64,000 nt of DNA from Arthrobacter ruber (GTDB lineage Bacteria; Actinomycetota; Actinomycetes; Actinomycetales; Micrococcaceae), in NCBI RefSeq assembly GCF_002954225.1, contig NZ_PPTH01000013.1, positions 145,386 through 209,385 on the forward strand. Direction: 5' to 3'. The number at the start of each line of letters is the position of its first letter. Positions within the stretch are counted from its first letter, which is position 1. Under the pieces are notes generated by a model, which made no database searches, was not told where the DNA came from, and was given only the letters and a program-made list of their open reading frames with translations. This document shows positions 48,429 through 57,298 of this stretch, piece by piece. Made by a program: the position numbers and the translations under genes.

Positions 48429-49421
48429 TTACTGGCTGTCCGCGGGCCACCGTCCGCCGGTCATCTGCAGGAACTCGGCCTCCGAGAGGACCTCGATCGC
48501 CTGACCCCGCTCGTGCAGTTCCAGCACACGCCGGGCCTTGCCCGTCACACGTCCGTTGCGCAGGTCCGAGGCGACGAATCCGTCGCCGACCACGAGGACG
48601 GTGGTCCTGCGTGTGACGGAACTGGCGGGCTGGGCGCCGAGCCGCGCCGCGCGCTCCTTGGCCTGCGGGCGCGGGATGCCGAGATTCCCGGTGAAGACCA
48701 CGGTCTGTCCGTAGAGCGGGTGGCGCGGATCGGCCTGGGCGTTGGCGTGCGGGTTCTCGCCCTCCTCGGGCCAGCCGGCCCAGCCCGTCGGGGACGTTCC
48801 GCGGCCCAGCGCCGTCCGGGTGGCCTTCGAGAGCTCATCCACCCCCGGCGCGTACGGCTCGGCCCGGGACAGCAGGAGGTCGTGGTGTCCGAGCACCTCC
48901 TCCACACTCGGGGCGTCGTGCCGGCGGGCGATGTCGAGCATGATGCCCGCGCAGGCGCGGGCGTCCTCGACGGCGTCGTGGTGATTGACCAGCGGGACAC
49001 CGGCGGCCTCCGCGACGAAGGGCAGGGAGTAGGAGGGCAGTGAGTAGCTCCTGCGCGAGAGCAGGACGGTGCAGGCGTAGTCCCATGCCGGCCCGGCGAG
49101 CGCGGAGACCTCGAGGGCCGAGCGGATGACGCCGAGGTCGAAGGCGGCATTGTGCGCCACGAGGACGTCGGACCCGATGAAGCCGCCGATCTCGGGGAAC
49201 AGCTCCCCGAACCGCGGGGCGTCCTCGACCATGCCGGCCGTGATGCCGTGGATCGCGATGTTGCGGGAATCGAAGTGATCGTGCCCGGCTGGTGGACGCA
49301 TCAGCCAGAAGGCCTCCTCCACGACCCGGCCGTCCCGGACCTTCGTGAGCCCGACGGCGCAGGGGGATCCGCGGAAGCCGTTCGCTGTCTCGAAGTCGAT
49401 GGCCGTGAACGCGATTCCCAC
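48429..49421 (-). CDS. DnaQ-type 3'-5' exonuclease with C-terminal BRCT domain
   Basis: 330 residues. The N-terminal DEDDh exonuclease (about 1-165) shows AIDFET (Asp9, Glu11), HNAAFDLG, and HHDAVEDARAC with its His and Asp. After a linker, the C-terminal part (about 235-320) is a BRCT domain, beginning QTVVFTGNLG and including TTVLVVGDG, as found at the end of NAD-dependent DNA ligases. This suggests recruitment to a repair site. The GTG at 49421 follows TAAACT by six bases. It converges on the SDR with a 15-bp gap. Confidence 0.9.
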   Translation of the reverse strand: MGIAFTAIDFETANGFRGSPCAVGLTKVRDGRVVEEAFWLMRPPAGHDHFDSRNIAIHGITAGMVEDAPRFGELFPEIGGFIGSDVLVAHNAAFDLGVIRSALEVSALAGPAWDYACTVLLSRRSYSLPSYSLPFVAEAAGVPLVNHHDAVEDARACAGIMLDIARRHDAPSVEEVLGHHDLLLSRAEPYAPGVDELSKATRTALGRGTSPTGWAGWPEEGENPHANAQADPRHPLYGQTVVFTGNLGIPRPQAKERAARLGAQPASSVTRRTTVLVVGDGFVASDLRNGRVTGKARRVLELHERGQAIEVLSEAEFLQMTGGRWPADSQ

Positions 49422-49427
49422 CCGATG

Positions 49428-49433
49428 AGTTTA
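49428..49433 (-). promoter_or_regulatory. -10 box for leaderless exonuclease-BRCT mRNA
   Basis: TAAACT, six bases (CATCGG), GTG at 49421 on the minus strand. Confidence 0.5.
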
Positions 49434-49511
49434 CCGCCGCCCGCCCGTGCACCGGGCCCGCGTTCATGTAACGTTCACCGCGGCCCCGATGCGTCCCCCG
49501 GGGAACGGTCC

Positions 49512-49517
49512 TATCCT
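49512..49517 (+). promoter_or_regulatory. -10 box for leaderless HAD gene mRNA
   Basis: TATCCT, five bases (GAACC), ATG at 49523. No ribosome binding site is seen. Confidence 0.4.
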
Positions 49518-49522
49518 GAACC

Positions 49523-50215
49523 ATGGTTCCAATCAGCAGCTCCCCACGGTGGTATCTCATCGACTACGGGAACGTCGTCTCCACCGCGCCCACGCCCCAG
49601 GACTGGGAGTTGCTTGCGGAGGCCACAGGCGTGCAGAACCTGCAGGACCCGGCCTCCACCTACTGGCGGCACCGCTTCGCGTACGACGCCGGGACTCTTC
49701 CGCCGGAGGAGTACTGGTCGCTGGTGTGCGGCGAGCGCGTGGAGCACGTGAGGGCAGCCTGGCTCGACGTCCTCGACGGCAACCAGTGGTCGCACCCGAA
49801 CCTCGAGACGCTGGACGTCCTGGAGGACCTGGAGGCGCGGGGCGGACACCTGGCGCTGCTCTCGAACATGCCGGCGCCCATGGTCGCCCAGTTGTCCCAT
49901 GCTCCGTGGACGAGGCTCTTCTCCCGCCTCTTCTTCAGTTCGTCGCTCGGGCTCGTCAAGCCCTCGTCCGCCATCTTCGAGCACGTCCTGGCGGAGCTCG
50001 GCGTCGACCCGGCCGCGGTGACCCTCGTCGACGACGCCCCGGCGAACATCGCCGCTGCACGCGCCCTCGGGATCGACGCCCGCCTCTTCGATGCGTCGTC
50101 GGACCTGTCCCGCGTCCTGTTGCAGCCGGCGGGCGTCCCGGCGGATCCCATGCCGTCGGCGGTCGTCGCGGGTCCTGCCGTCAGCCGGCCGGTGCCGGAG
50201 CCCGCCCGGGAGTGA
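49523..50215 (+). CDS. HAD-superfamily hydrolase (YihX-like)
   Basis: 230 residues. Motif I is LIDYGNVV, in which the second Asp of the usual DxD is Gly, as is common in the YihX-like group. Motif II is LLSNMP, motif III the Lys of LGLVKPS, and motif IV LVDDAPANIAAARALG. The helical cap sits between motifs I and II. It is probably a phosphatase for a sugar or other small phosphate. The 3' end overlaps the converging GNAT gene by 35 bp. The C-terminal 30 residues are Pro/Ala-rich. Confidence 0.87.
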   Translation: MVPISSSPRWYLIDYGNVVSTAPTPQDWELLAEATGVQNLQDPASTYWRHRFAYDAGTLPPEEYWSLVCGERVEHVRAAWLDVLDGNQWSHPNLETLDVLEDLEARGGHLALLSNMPAPMVAQLSHAPWTRLFSRLFFSSSLGLVKPSSAIFEHVLAELGVDPAAVTLVDDAPANIAAARALGIDARLFDASSDLSRVLLQPAGVPADPMPSAVVAGPAVSRPVPEPARE

Positions 50216-50885
50216 GGAAGGCCAGCACCTCGGGCGCTCCGTCGACATGCGCGCTCCAGTCCGGCCGCGCGAAGTCCTCGCGCGCGAGCAGCAGGTTCTG
50301 CTGCGTCTGCACCTCACCCGGGCGGGCCTCGACGAGCGCAGTCCCGTTGGGCACGTAGCCCAGGCGCCGCGAGACCCCGAGCGAGGCGGCGTTCCAGTCG
50401 GCGGCGCTCGACACCGCCGACGTCGCCCCGAGGTGGTCGAAGGCGAACTGCAGCACCGCGGCCCTCATCTCGGTGCCGAGGCCGCGCCCGTGCACCGGAC
50501 GTGTCAGCCACGACCCCGATTCGACGCGTCGCAGCAGCGGGAAGCGCCGCGCCATCAGGTCCTGGACACCGACGACACGGCCCTCGTGCAGCACGGCGAA
50601 GTTGATCGTCCAGTCCTCGGGCGAGACACCGACGCGGGTCCTCCACTGGTGCCGCACCGTCTCCGTGACGAGGACGTCGCGGGGTGCGTCCGTCCAGGGG
50701 ACGCTGAACGGCATCTCGGCCGGATCGTGGACCCCCGCGAGCACGGCGTCCACCAGCTCCGGCAGGTGCCCGTCGCGGACGGGCGTGAGGACGAGGCGGG
50801 GCGTGGTGATGACGAGCCCGAACAGCGGCCATACACGGACCAGCGGGTCGGTGGTCCCTCCCGCTGCCTGTGCGGGACCGGTCAC
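50181..50885 (-). CDS. GNAT-family N-acetyltransferase (RimJ/RimL type)
   Basis: 234 residues beginning with the typical ITTPRLVLTPVRDGH strand-helix. The acetyl-CoA pyrophosphate loop region is RPVHGRGLGTEMRAAVLQFAF (a variant of the R/QxxGxG/A motif), followed by NAASLGVSRRLGY. It acetylates an amine on a protein N-terminus, antibiotic or small molecule; the target is unknown. The GTG at 50885 overlaps the DedA stop as GTGA. It is the last gene of the rph-rdgB-DedA direction. Confidence 0.88.
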   Translation of the reverse strand: MTGPAQAAGGTTDPLVRVWPLFGLVITTPRLVLTPVRDGHLPELVDAVLAGVHDPAEMPFSVPWTDAPRDVLVTETVRHQWRTRVGVSPEDWTINFAVLHEGRVVGVQDLMARRFPLLRRVESGSWLTRPVHGRGLGTEMRAAVLQFAFDHLGATSAVSSAADWNAASLGVSRRLGYVPNGTALVEARPGEVQTQQNLLLAREDFARPDWSAHVDGAPEVLAFLTPGRAPAPAG

Positions 50886-51580
50886 CGGACCCGTTTCTGG
50901 GCGCGGTACTTGCGTACCTTGGTCACGACGAAATAGACCGCGAACAGCACGACGGCGATGATCACGATCTTCTGGAAGGTGTCCGCGTACTGCTCGACGA
51001 TGTGCCAGCTCTCGCCCAGGTAGAACCCCGCCATCACGAAGATGGTGTTCCAGATCAGGCTGCCGGCCGTGGTGAGCAGCAGGAACTTGCCCAGGGGCAT
51101 GCGCTCGATCCCGGCGGGGATCGAGACCAGACTCCGGAAGAGCGGGATCATCCGCCCGAAGAAGACCGCACGGTAGCCGTGCCGGTCGAACCAGGCCTCC
51201 ACCTTGTCCACGTCCTCGAGGTCGATGAGCGGGACCCTGGCCACGAGCCGCCTCATGCGGTCGCGTCCGAGCCACGCACCGAGCGCGTACAGCACATAGG
51301 CGCCGACGACCGAGCCCAGCGTGGTCCACAGGATCGCCTCGAACAGCGAGAAGTTGCCGCGGCTCGCGGTGAACCCTGCCAGCGGCAGGATCACTTCGCT
51401 CGGCAGCGGCGGGAAGAGGTTCTCCAGCGCGATGGCCAGGCCGGCGCCGGGCGCGCCGATGGTCTCCATCAGGTTCACGGCCCAGTCGGTGACGGCGCCG
51501 AGGGCAGAACCGTCCGACGTCGTGGTCGCCGTCGCGACGTTGACCGCCTGCGCGGCCTGGACTGTCTGGATGATGCTCAC
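50882..51580 (-). CDS. DedA-family membrane protein
   Basis: 232 residues with about five membrane or re-entrant helices. The family signature region is ENLFPPLPSEVILPLAG near residue 53, followed by SVVGAYVLYALGAWLGRD and the GRMIPLFRSLVSIPAG motif with its conserved Arg. DedA proteins act in membrane lipid homeostasis, with members now shown to flip undecaprenyl phosphate or phosphatidylethanolamine; which lipid applies here is unknown. A short basic tail (KVRKYRAQKRVR) lies in the cytoplasm. It starts with GTG. Confidence 0.92.
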   Translation of the reverse strand: MSIIQTVQAAQAVNVATATTTSDGSALGAVTDWAVNLMETIGAPGAGLAIALENLFPPLPSEVILPLAGFTASRGNFSLFEAILWTTLGSVVGAYVLYALGAWLGRDRMRRLVARVPLIDLEDVDKVEAWFDRHGYRAVFFGRMIPLFRSLVSIPAGIERMPLGKFLLLTTAGSLIWNTIFVMAGFYLGESWHIVEQYADTFQKIVIIAVVLFAVYFVVTKVRKYRAQKRVR

Positions 51581-51603
51581 GGTGGTATCCGTCCCTGGTC
51601 TGG

Positions 51604-51621
51604 GCCGCCCCGGTGGGCGGC
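51604..51621 (-). terminator. Hairpin between rdgB and dedA
   Basis: GCCGCCC and GGGCGGC form a perfect 7-bp stem with a CGGT loop. No T-run follows on the minus strand, so it may be a weak terminator or an RNA stability element. Confidence 0.4.
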
Positions 51622-51631
51622 TCGCGTGCTG

Positions 51632-51676
51632 TGCTTGTTCGTCTGGTGCTTGTACGTCTGGTGCTTGTTCGTCTGC
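51632..51676. repeat. Three tandem 15-bp repeats after rdgB
   Basis: TGCTTGTTCGTCTGG occurs three times head to tail, with one base changed in the second unit and the last base in the third. It begins six bases beyond the rdgB stop, in the untranslated gap before dedA, and is AT-richer than its surroundings. Confidence 0.9.
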
Positions 51677-51682
51677 TGCGTG

Positions 51683-52321
51683 CTACCGCAGTGCGTCGAT
51701 GAGGTGCGGCAGCAGTGCCCGGAAGGCGATGCCCCGGTGGCTGATGGCGTTCTTCTCCTCCGGGGCGAGCTCCGCGCAGCTCCTGTCGAGGCCCTCCGGC
51801 ACGAGGACGGGGTCGTAGCCGAAACCTCCCGCACCGCGTGGGGCCGTCAGCAGTGTGCCGCGCAGTTCGCCGCGCTCGGTGCGGCCGGCGCCGGGAGCGC
51901 CGACGGTTCCACGCGGATGCGCGAGGGCTGCGGCGCAGACGAAGGCCGCGCCCCGCCGTTCGTGCGGGATGTCGGCGAGCTGGGCCAGGAGGAGTGCGAG
52001 GTTCGCGGCGTCGTCGCCGTGCCGTCCGCACCAGCGCGCCGAGAAGATGCCGGGCGCCCCGCCGAGCACGTCCACGGCGAGTCCGGAGTCGTCGGCGACG
52101 GCGAGCAGCCCGGTGGAGTCCGCCACCTGCTCCGCCTTCAGCAGCGCGTTCTCCTCGAAGGTCACGCCGCTCTCCACCACGTCCGGGGCACCCGCGGCGG
52201 CCGCGTCGATGACCTGCGTGTCGACGTCGAGCCCCGGCACCTGTCCGCGCAGCAGCTCGCGCAGCTCGCGCAGCTTGCCGGGATTGCGCGTGGCGAGGAC
52301 GAGCCGTGGCGCGTCAGCCAC
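51683..52321 (-). CDS. rdgB: Non-canonical purine NTP pyrophosphatase (XTP/dITP)
   Basis: Removes ITP, dITP and XTP from the nucleotide pool. 212 residues. The N-terminal substrate loop [27 protein letters not shown], the catalytic [22 protein letters not shown] and the C-terminal [13 protein letters not shown] and [10 protein letters not shown] are all standard. The GTG at 52321 overlaps the rph stop by 8 bp, the common rph-rdgB arrangement. Confidence 0.95.
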   Translation of the reverse strand: MADAPRLVLATRNPGKLRELRELLRGQVPGLDVDTQVIDAAAAGAPDVVESGVTFEENALLKAEQVADSTGLLAVADDSGLAVDVLGGAPGIFSARWCGRHGDDAANLALLLAQLADIPHERRGAAFVCAAALAHPRGTVGAPGAGRTERGELRGTLLTAPRGAGGFGYDPVLVPEGLDRSCAELAPEEKNAISHRGIAFRALLPHLIDALR

Positions 52322-53102
52322 CCTGGGAGTCCCGGAGCGTGTCGACCTGGATCTGCGCGAGCTGCGCGGTGCCGAGCAGCGCGAGGTCCAGCAGGGCGTC
52401 GAGTTCCGCACGGTCGAACGGCGCGCCCTCGGCCGTGCCCTGGACCTCGACGAACGTGCCGGATCCGGTGACGACGACGTTCATGTCCGTCTCGGCGCGC
52501 ACGTCCTCCACGTAGGGCAGGTCGAGCATGGGGACGCCGTCGATGATGCCCACGCTGATGGCGGCCACGGTGTCGGTGAGCGGGTTCGCCGATGCGGGGA
52601 TGAGCTTCTTGTCCTTCGCGTAGCGGATGGCGTCGGCGAGGGCCACATAGGCGCCGGTGATCGCGGCGGTCCGTGTGCCGCCGTCGGCCTGCAGGACGTC
52701 GCAGTCGAGGACGATGGTGTTCTCCCCGAGCGCCTTCATGTCGATGATCGATCGCAGCGAACGGCCGATCAGGCGTGAGATCTCGTGGGTCCTGCCGCCG
52801 ATCCGGCCCTTGACCGACTCGCGGTCGGAGCGCGTGTTCGTGGCGCGCGGGAGCATGGCGTACTCGGCGGTCACCCAGCCCTTGCCCTCGCCCTTGAGCC
52901 AGCGCGGCACACCGCTGGTCAGGCTCGCCGTGCAGAGCACGCGGGTGTTCCCGAACTCGATGAGGGCCGACCCCTCGGCCTGCTTGGACCAGCCGCGCGT
53001 GATGCTGATGTTGCGCAGCTGGTCGGGCGTCCTGCCGTCGGCACGCAGCACGGGGGTGGTGTTGCCGGCGGTGGGTGCGGGCGTGGGATTCGCGGAGGTC
53101 AT
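52314..53102 (-). CDS. rph: Ribonuclease PH
   Basis: Phosphate-dependent 3' exoribonuclease that trims tRNA precursors. 262 residues with about 18 extra residues before the conserved [35 protein letters not shown], the RNA-contacting [23 protein letters not shown] segment, and [21 protein letters not shown] with the phosphate-site Arg and catalytic Asp follow. The ATG at 53102 follows TAGACT by seven bases, so the mRNA is probably leaderless. The earlier frame back to 53156 is not used. Confidence 0.95.
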   Translation of the reverse strand: MTSANPTPAPTAGNTTPVLRADGRTPDQLRNISITRGWSKQAEGSALIEFGNTRVLCTASLTSGVPRWLKGEGKGWVTAEYAMLPRATNTRSDRESVKGRIGGRTHEISRLIGRSLRSIIDMKALGENTIVLDCDVLQADGGTRTAAITGAYVALADAIRYAKDKKLIPASANPLTDTVAAISVGIIDGVPMLDLPYVEDVRAETDMNVVVTGSGTFVEVQGTAEGAPFDRAELDALLDLALLGTAQLAQIQVDTLRDSQGG

Positions 53103-53109
53103 GATTTCC

Positions 53110-53115
53110 AGTCTA
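53110..53115 (-). promoter_or_regulatory. -10 box for leaderless rph-rdgB mRNA
   Basis: TAGACT, seven bases (GGAAATC), ATG at 53102 on the minus strand. Confidence 0.55.
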
Positions 53116-53174
53116 GACGGGAGCACCTGGGAGGACGCCCGGGGATCCGGGACCACGCACCGGCCCCGGATGCG

Positions 53175-53972
53175 TCAGACCGTGTAGGAGACGCCCGCGA
53201 CGGCGACGGCGAGGTGCCCGTCGTAGCTCTCCCTGGCCTCGCCGACGGCCACGTTCGCGTCGTTCCACACCGGCAGGTGCGTCAGCAGCAGCCGCTTGGC
53301 CGATGCCCGGGTCGCCACGTCCCCCGCCCGCTTGCCGGTGAGGTGCACCCCGGTGATGGCGTCGTCGCGGCCCTCGTGGAAGGCCGCCTCGCACAGGAAG
53401 ACGTCGGCGTCCTTGGCCGCGTCCACCAGCCCGTCGCACGCGTCGGTGTCGCCCGAGTAGGTCAGGATGTGGGGCCGGGTCTCGCCCCCGGCATCGGCCT
53501 CGGTCACCTCGACCCGCAGCGCGTACGCCTCCTCGATGGGGTGCAGGACCCGGTAGGGCGTGATCGTGAAGGGCCCCAGGGACACCGCCGACCGGTCCTC
53601 CCACGACCGGAAGTCGAAGTCCTCGTGCATCCCCGGATCCGGATCGAGGCCGTACGCGCTCGCCATCCGGTCCGCTGTCGCGGCCGGTCCCCAGACGGGG
53701 ATGCGGGGCAGCCCCCAGCCGGACGGGTCCCAGTGGACTGCCACGTGCAGGCCGCAGAGGTCCATGCAGTGGTCGGGATGCAGGTGGGAGAGGAACACGG
53801 CGTCGATCTCGCGCAGGTCCATGTACCGCTGGAGGGCACCGAGCGATCCGTTGCCCAGGTCGAGGAGGATCCGCCACGTGCGGCCCTCCCACTCGGCGCT
53901 GAGGAGGTAGCAGGAGGCCGGGGACTGCGGGCCGGGGAAGGATCCGCTGCAGCCGACGATGGTGAGCTTCAT
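53175..53972 (-). CDS. MBL-fold metal-dependent hydrolase (RNase Z/cAMP phosphodiesterase-like)
   Basis: 265 residues. Zinc ligands are visible in [13 protein letters not shown] (HxHxDH), a later His region [15 protein letters not shown], the bridging Asp of [14 protein letters not shown], and [11 protein letters not shown] / LLTHLPVW. The start [20 protein letters not shown] is typical of actinobacterial proteins in the rph-murI locus sometimes labelled cyclic nucleotide-degrading. Its exact substrate is unknown. The ATG overlaps the murI stop as ATGA, so the two are co-translated. Confidence 0.9.
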   Translation of the reverse strand: MKLTIVGCSGSFPGPQSPASCYLLSAEWEGRTWRILLDLGNGSLGALQRYMDLREIDAVFLSHLHPDHCMDLCGLHVAVHWDPSGWGLPRIPVWGPAATADRMASAYGLDPDPGMHEDFDFRSWEDRSAVSLGPFTITPYRVLHPIEEAYALRVEVTEADAGGETRPHILTYSGDTDACDGLVDAAKDADVFLCEAAFHEGRDDAITGVHLTGKRAGDVATRASAKRLLLTHLPVWNDANVAVGEARESYDGHLAVAVAGVSYTV

Positions 53973-54877
53973 GCGGGCGGGAACCCGGCGGCGATCATCT
54001 CGGGCGTGATCCGCGCGAGGCTGCCGGTCGGATACTGCGCGGCCACATGGTCCACGTGCTGGACGCTGAGCACCTCGGGCCCCAGGAACCGGCGTGCCAG
54101 CACCTCGAAGCCGGCGGCGTCGCCCGTCGCGATGAAACGGTGCGCCCCGGGTGCCGTGCCGTCCCGCTCGAGGTCGTGGGAGACGAGCGCGCGGTACACG
54201 TCCTTGGCGGTCTCCTCGGCGCTCGACACCAGGGTCACGGCATCACCCATGACGTAGGAGATGACGCCGGTCAGCAGCGGATAGTGGGTGCAGCCGAGCA
54301 CGAGCGTGTCCACACCCGCGTCCTTCAGCGGCGCGAGGTACTCCTCGGCCGTCCTCAGGAGGGCAGGGCCGCCGGTGATCCCGGCCTCCACGAACTCGAC
54401 GAAGGCCGGGCAGGCCACGGAGGTGACCTCGAGGTGCGGGGCGGCGGCGAAGGTGTCGTCGTAGGCCCGGGACCCCACGGTGGCGCTCGTGCCGATGACC
54501 CCGATCCGGCCCGAGCGGGTGGAGGCGACGGCCCGGCGGACGGCCGGCTGGATGACCTCGATCACGGGGATGCCGTACCGGGCGGTGTAGCGTTCCCGCG
54601 CATCGCGGAGCACCGCGGCCGACGCCGAGTTGCACGCGATGACGAGGAGCTTCACGCCAGAGTCGACCAGCTCGTCCATGACGCCGAGCGCATGGGCTCG
54701 GACACGCGCGATCGGCAGGGGTCCGTAGGGCCCGTTCGCCGTGTCACCGACGTACATGATCGATTCGTGGGGCAGCTGGTCGATGACGGCTCGCGCGACG
54801 GTCAGTCCCCCGACGCCGGAGTCGAAGATGCCGATGGGCGCTTCGCTGCGGTCGGTGTTCGCTGGCTCTGGGCTCAT
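53969..54877 (-). CDS. murI: Glutamate racemase
   Basis: Supplies D-glutamate for peptidoglycan. 302 residues. [15 protein letters not shown] with its Asp-Ser, [11 protein letters not shown], the first catalytic Cys in [10 protein letters not shown] and the second in [11 protein letters not shown], about 110 residues later, are all intact. AGAGGATC precedes the ATG. TAGTCT at 54887-54892 is a likely -10 box, giving a very short leader. Confidence 0.96.
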   Translation of the reverse strand: MSPEPANTDRSEAPIGIFDSGVGGLTVARAVIDQLPHESIMYVGDTANGPYGPLPIARVRAHALGVMDELVDSGVKLLVIACNSASAAVLRDARERYTARYGIPVIEVIQPAVRRAVASTRSGRIGVIGTSATVGSRAYDDTFAAAPHLEVTSVACPAFVEFVEAGITGGPALLRTAEEYLAPLKDAGVDTLVLGCTHYPLLTGVISYVMGDAVTLVSSAEETAKDVYRALVSHDLERDGTAPGAHRFIATGDAAGFEVLARRFLGPEVLSVQHVDHVAAQYPTGSLARITPEMIAAGFPPA

Positions 54878-54959
54878 GATCCTCTGAGACTAGAACGTGC
54901 CGCCCGCGAAAACTATTCATCGGCCCGTGGGGTGTGTCACAGCCCTCCACCGGTGCGCG

Positions 54960-55535
54960 TCAGCGCTCCAGCCGAGCCGCTTTCAGCATGGCTTGCACGA
55001 GGGACTCCTGGAGCCAGGTGATGAAGTTGTAGACGAGCGCGAGGTAGGACTCCACGTCGTCGACGTCCTCGGAGTCCGCGATGTCGTGCAGCCGTTCGGC
55101 GTCCTCCTCCGTCTCGATGCTGAGCCGGTCGGCGAGGACGAGGCGGACGTCGTTGAGCGCCTGTGCGAGGAGCCGTGCCTGCTCGGAACCGAGGGTGATG
55201 GGATTCGTCTCGATCACCAGGGCGCTGCTGCGCAGGGCGCCGATCTTCTGCTCGCGCAGCGACCGCTCGGTCAGGCGGCGGAAGGCGAGCGCCTCGTCGT
55301 CGTCGCCGCGGACGGCATCGGGCAGGAGGCGGCGGACGGCTGAGTCGTCGGGCGCCGTCGCCTCGGCGTCCGCACCGGACATGCCCACGAGCGCCGCCAG
55401 CGGGTCGTCGCCGGGCTCCGTCTCGGGCTCGAGCATGGAGATGACGTCCTCGAGCAGCGCGCCGAGCAGGCGCGCCTCACCGGGTTCCAGCGCGCCGGTG
55501 ATGCCGCGGCGCGTCGATTTGAACGGTTTTGCCAT
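54960..55535 (-). CDS. DUF2017 family protein
   Basis: 191 residues of the actinobacterial DUF2017 family, normally encoded next to clpS as here. Mostly helical and acidic, with the N-terminal LEPGEARLLGALLEDVISML helix and the C-terminal LALVYNFITWLQESLVQAML. No catalytic motif. The gene begins nine bases after the clpS stop, so they form an operon. A role in ClpS-ClpP proteolysis is suggested only by this conserved neighbourhood. Confidence 0.88.
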   Translation of the reverse strand: MAKPFKSTRRGITGALEPGEARLLGALLEDVISMLEPETEPGDDPLAALVGMSGADAEATAPDDSAVRRLLPDAVRGDDDEALAFRRLTERSLREQKIGALRSSALVIETNPITLGSEQARLLAQALNDVRLVLADRLSIETEEDAERLHDIADSEDVDDVESYLALVYNFITWLQESLVQAMLKAARLER

Positions 55536-55544
55536 GGGGTGGGC

Positions 55545-55853
55545 TTACTCGCTTCCGATTTTCTCGAAGGTGGCCCACAGCCCGTACGAGTGCAGCGCCA
55601 CGGTGTCCTGTTCCACTTTCTCGCGGCTGCCGGAGACGACGGCGGAGCGGCCCTGTTCGTGGACCTCGAGCATCAGCGTGCGGGCCTTCGCCTCGCTGTA
55701 GCCGAAGTAGGACTGGAAGACGTAGCTCACGTAGCTCATGAGGTTCACGGGATCGTTCCAGACGACGACCACCCAGGGCTGGTCCAGGTCGGTCTTCTCG
55801 GTCGTCCGCACCTCTTCCAGGGTGTCGGTGCCGGTTGCAAAGCCTACGGTCAT
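55545..55853 (-). CDS. clpS: ATP-dependent Clp protease adaptor
   Basis: 102 residues. Binds ClpA/ClpC and hands over N-degron substrates. After a disordered N-terminus of about 25 residues, WVVVVWNDPVNLMSYVSYVFQ, the helix YSEAKARTLMLEVHEQGR (with the His that contacts the N-degron) and a C-terminal strand define the fold. The ATG at 55853 follows TAGAAT by six bases; the GAGGGG between them may also help initiation. It is divergent from pncB across 77 bp. Confidence 0.95.
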   Translation of the reverse strand: MTVGFATGTDTLEEVRTTEKTDLDQPWVVVVWNDPVNLMSYVSYVFQSYFGYSEAKARTLMLEVHEQGRSAVVSGSREKVEQDTVALHSYGLWATFEKIGSE

Positions 55854-55859
55854 CCCCTC

Positions 55860-55865
55860 ATTCTA
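55860..55865 (-). promoter_or_regulatory. -10 box for leaderless clpS mRNA
   Basis: TAGAAT, six bases (GAGGGG), ATG at 55853 on the minus strand. Confidence 0.5.
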
Positions 55866-55917
55866 GGTCGCATCCCCACTGCCCGCTGTCCGGGTACTCA
55901 CACCCCGGGCGCCCCGC

Positions 55918-55923
55918 TATCGT
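55918..55923 (+). promoter_or_regulatory. -10 box for leaderless pncB mRNA
   Basis: TATCGT, seven bases (TTCAAGG), GTG at 55931. This selects the GTG start over longer in-frame alternatives. Confidence 0.5.
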
Positions 55924-55930
55924 TTCAAGG

Positions 55931-57298
55931 GTGATCAATGCCCCCACCGAACCGCCCGCCGCCGGTGCGGCGCCTCCCGCCACGACCATGCCGAACAGTG
56001 CGCTCTTCACCGACCAGTACGAGCTCACGATGCTGCAGGCCTCCCTGCACTCGGGGGCGGCACATCGCCGCTCCGTGTTCGAGGCCTTCGCCCGCCGGCT
56101 CCCGGCCGGGCGGCGGTACGGCGTCGTCGCCGGGACGGGGCGCCTGCTCGAGGCGCTGGCGACCTTCCGGTTCGACGACGCGCAGCTGGCGTTCCTCAGC
56201 GACCACCGCATCGTCGACGACACCACCCTCTCCTGGCTGGCGGACTTCCGGTTCACGGGTTCCATCTCGGGCTACGCGGAGGGCGAGGCGTACTTCCCAA
56301 ACTCGCCGATCCTGACGGTGGAGTCCACCTTCGCCGAGGCCTGCATCCTCGAGACGCTCGTGCTGTCGATCCTCAACCACGACAGCGCCATAGCCTCCGC
56401 GGCCTCGCGTATGACCGGTGCGGCCGCCGGGCGCCCGTGCATCGAGATGGGTTCGCGCCGCACGCACGAGGAGGCCGCCGTCGCCTGCGCGCGTGCCGCG
56501 ATCATCGGTGGCTTCGCGAGCACCTCCAACCTCGAGGCCGGCCGCCGGTACGGCCTGCCGACCGTCGGCACCGCCGCGCACTCCTTCACGCTCCTCCACG
56601 ACTCCGAACGCGCCGCGTTCGAGGCGCAGGTCGCAGCCCTGGGACGGGGCACCTCGCTCCTCGTGGACACCTACGACGTCGAGCAGGGCGTCCGCACGGC
56701 CGTGGAGGTGGCCGGCCCCGAGCTCGGCGCCGTCCGCCTGGACTCCGGCGACCTCGTGGCGCAGGCCCGCTGGGTGCGGCAGCTCCTCGACGACCTCGGC
56801 AACCACACCACCAGGATCGTGGTGACGTCCGACCTCGACGAGTTCGCCATCGGCCTCCTCGCCTCGGCCCCGGTCGATTCCTACGGTATCGGCACGTCGC
56901 TGGTCACCGGCTCCGGTGCGCCGACGGCGGGCATGGTCTACAAGCTCGTGAGCCGGCAGGACGACTCCGGCGCGTTCGTCCCCGTGGCGAAGGCCGCGAA
57001 GAACAAGGCGTCCGTCGGCGGACTCAAGCACGCCCTGCGCCGCCGCGACGAGCACGGGGTGGCCCAGGCGGAGATCGTGGGCATCGGGATCACGCCCGGC
57101 GACGACGGCGACGACCGCCCGCTGATGCAGCAGTTCGTGCGCGACGGCGTCGTCCTGCCCGGCTGGACCGGGCCCGAGGCGGTCCTGCGGGCCGCCGGGC
57201 AGCACGCCCGTTCCATCGCCGAGCTGCCCGGAGCCGTCCGGCGCCTGCAGCGCGGCGAACCCGTCATACCCACCGAGTACGAGGAGGCAGCACCGTGA
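55931..57298 (+). CDS. pncB: Nicotinate phosphoribosyltransferase
   Basis: NAD salvage: nicotinate plus PRPP to nicotinate mononucleotide, with ATP hydrolysis. 455 residues. ALFTDQYELTML near residue 23, the active-site His region in GSRRTHEEAAVACARAAIIGGF, GTAAHSFTLLHDSE, VRLDSGDL and SYGIGTSLVTG are family landmarks. It starts with GTG behind a -10 box. It overlaps pncA as GTGA, so the two salvage enzymes are made together. NrtR, encoded 19 kb away, is a possible regulator, though no palindrome matching the nrtR one was seen here. Confidence 0.95.
   Translation: MINAPTEPPAAGAAPPATTMPNSALFTDQYELTMLQASLHSGAAHRRSVFEAFARRLPAGRRYGVVAGTGRLLEALATFRFDDAQLAFLSDHRIVDDTTLSWLADFRFTGSISGYAEGEAYFPNSPILTVESTFAEACILETLVLSILNHDSAIASAASRMTGAAAGRPCIEMGSRRTHEEAAVACARAAIIGGFASTSNLEAGRRYGLPTVGTAAHSFTLLHDSERAAFEAQVAALGRGTSLLVDTYDVEQGVRTAVEVAGPELGAVRLDSGDLVAQARWVRQLLDDLGNHTTRIVVTSDLDEFAIGLLASAPVDSYGIGTSLVTGSGAPTAGMVYKLVSRQDDSGAFVPVAKAAKNKASVGGLKHALRRRDEHGVAQAEIVGIGITPGDDGDDRPLMQQFVRDGVVLPGWTGPEAVLRAAGQHARSIAELPGAVRRLQRGEPVIPTEYEEAAP

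Noticed and set aside
49523-50215. The HAD protein as inactive because motif I is DYGNVV rather than DxD
   Set aside because: YihX-like members of the family normally have DxGNV, so this is the expected form and not a lost residue.
45454-51676. Short tandem repeats as CRISPR arrays
   Set aside because: The units are 9-15 bp directly adjacent copies without spacers, and there are no cas genes.
52785-54257. A 490-codon plus-strand frame opposite rph, the MBL gene and murI
   Set aside because: Three well-recognised genes lie on the other strand with a conserved order; the frame has no recognisable fold.
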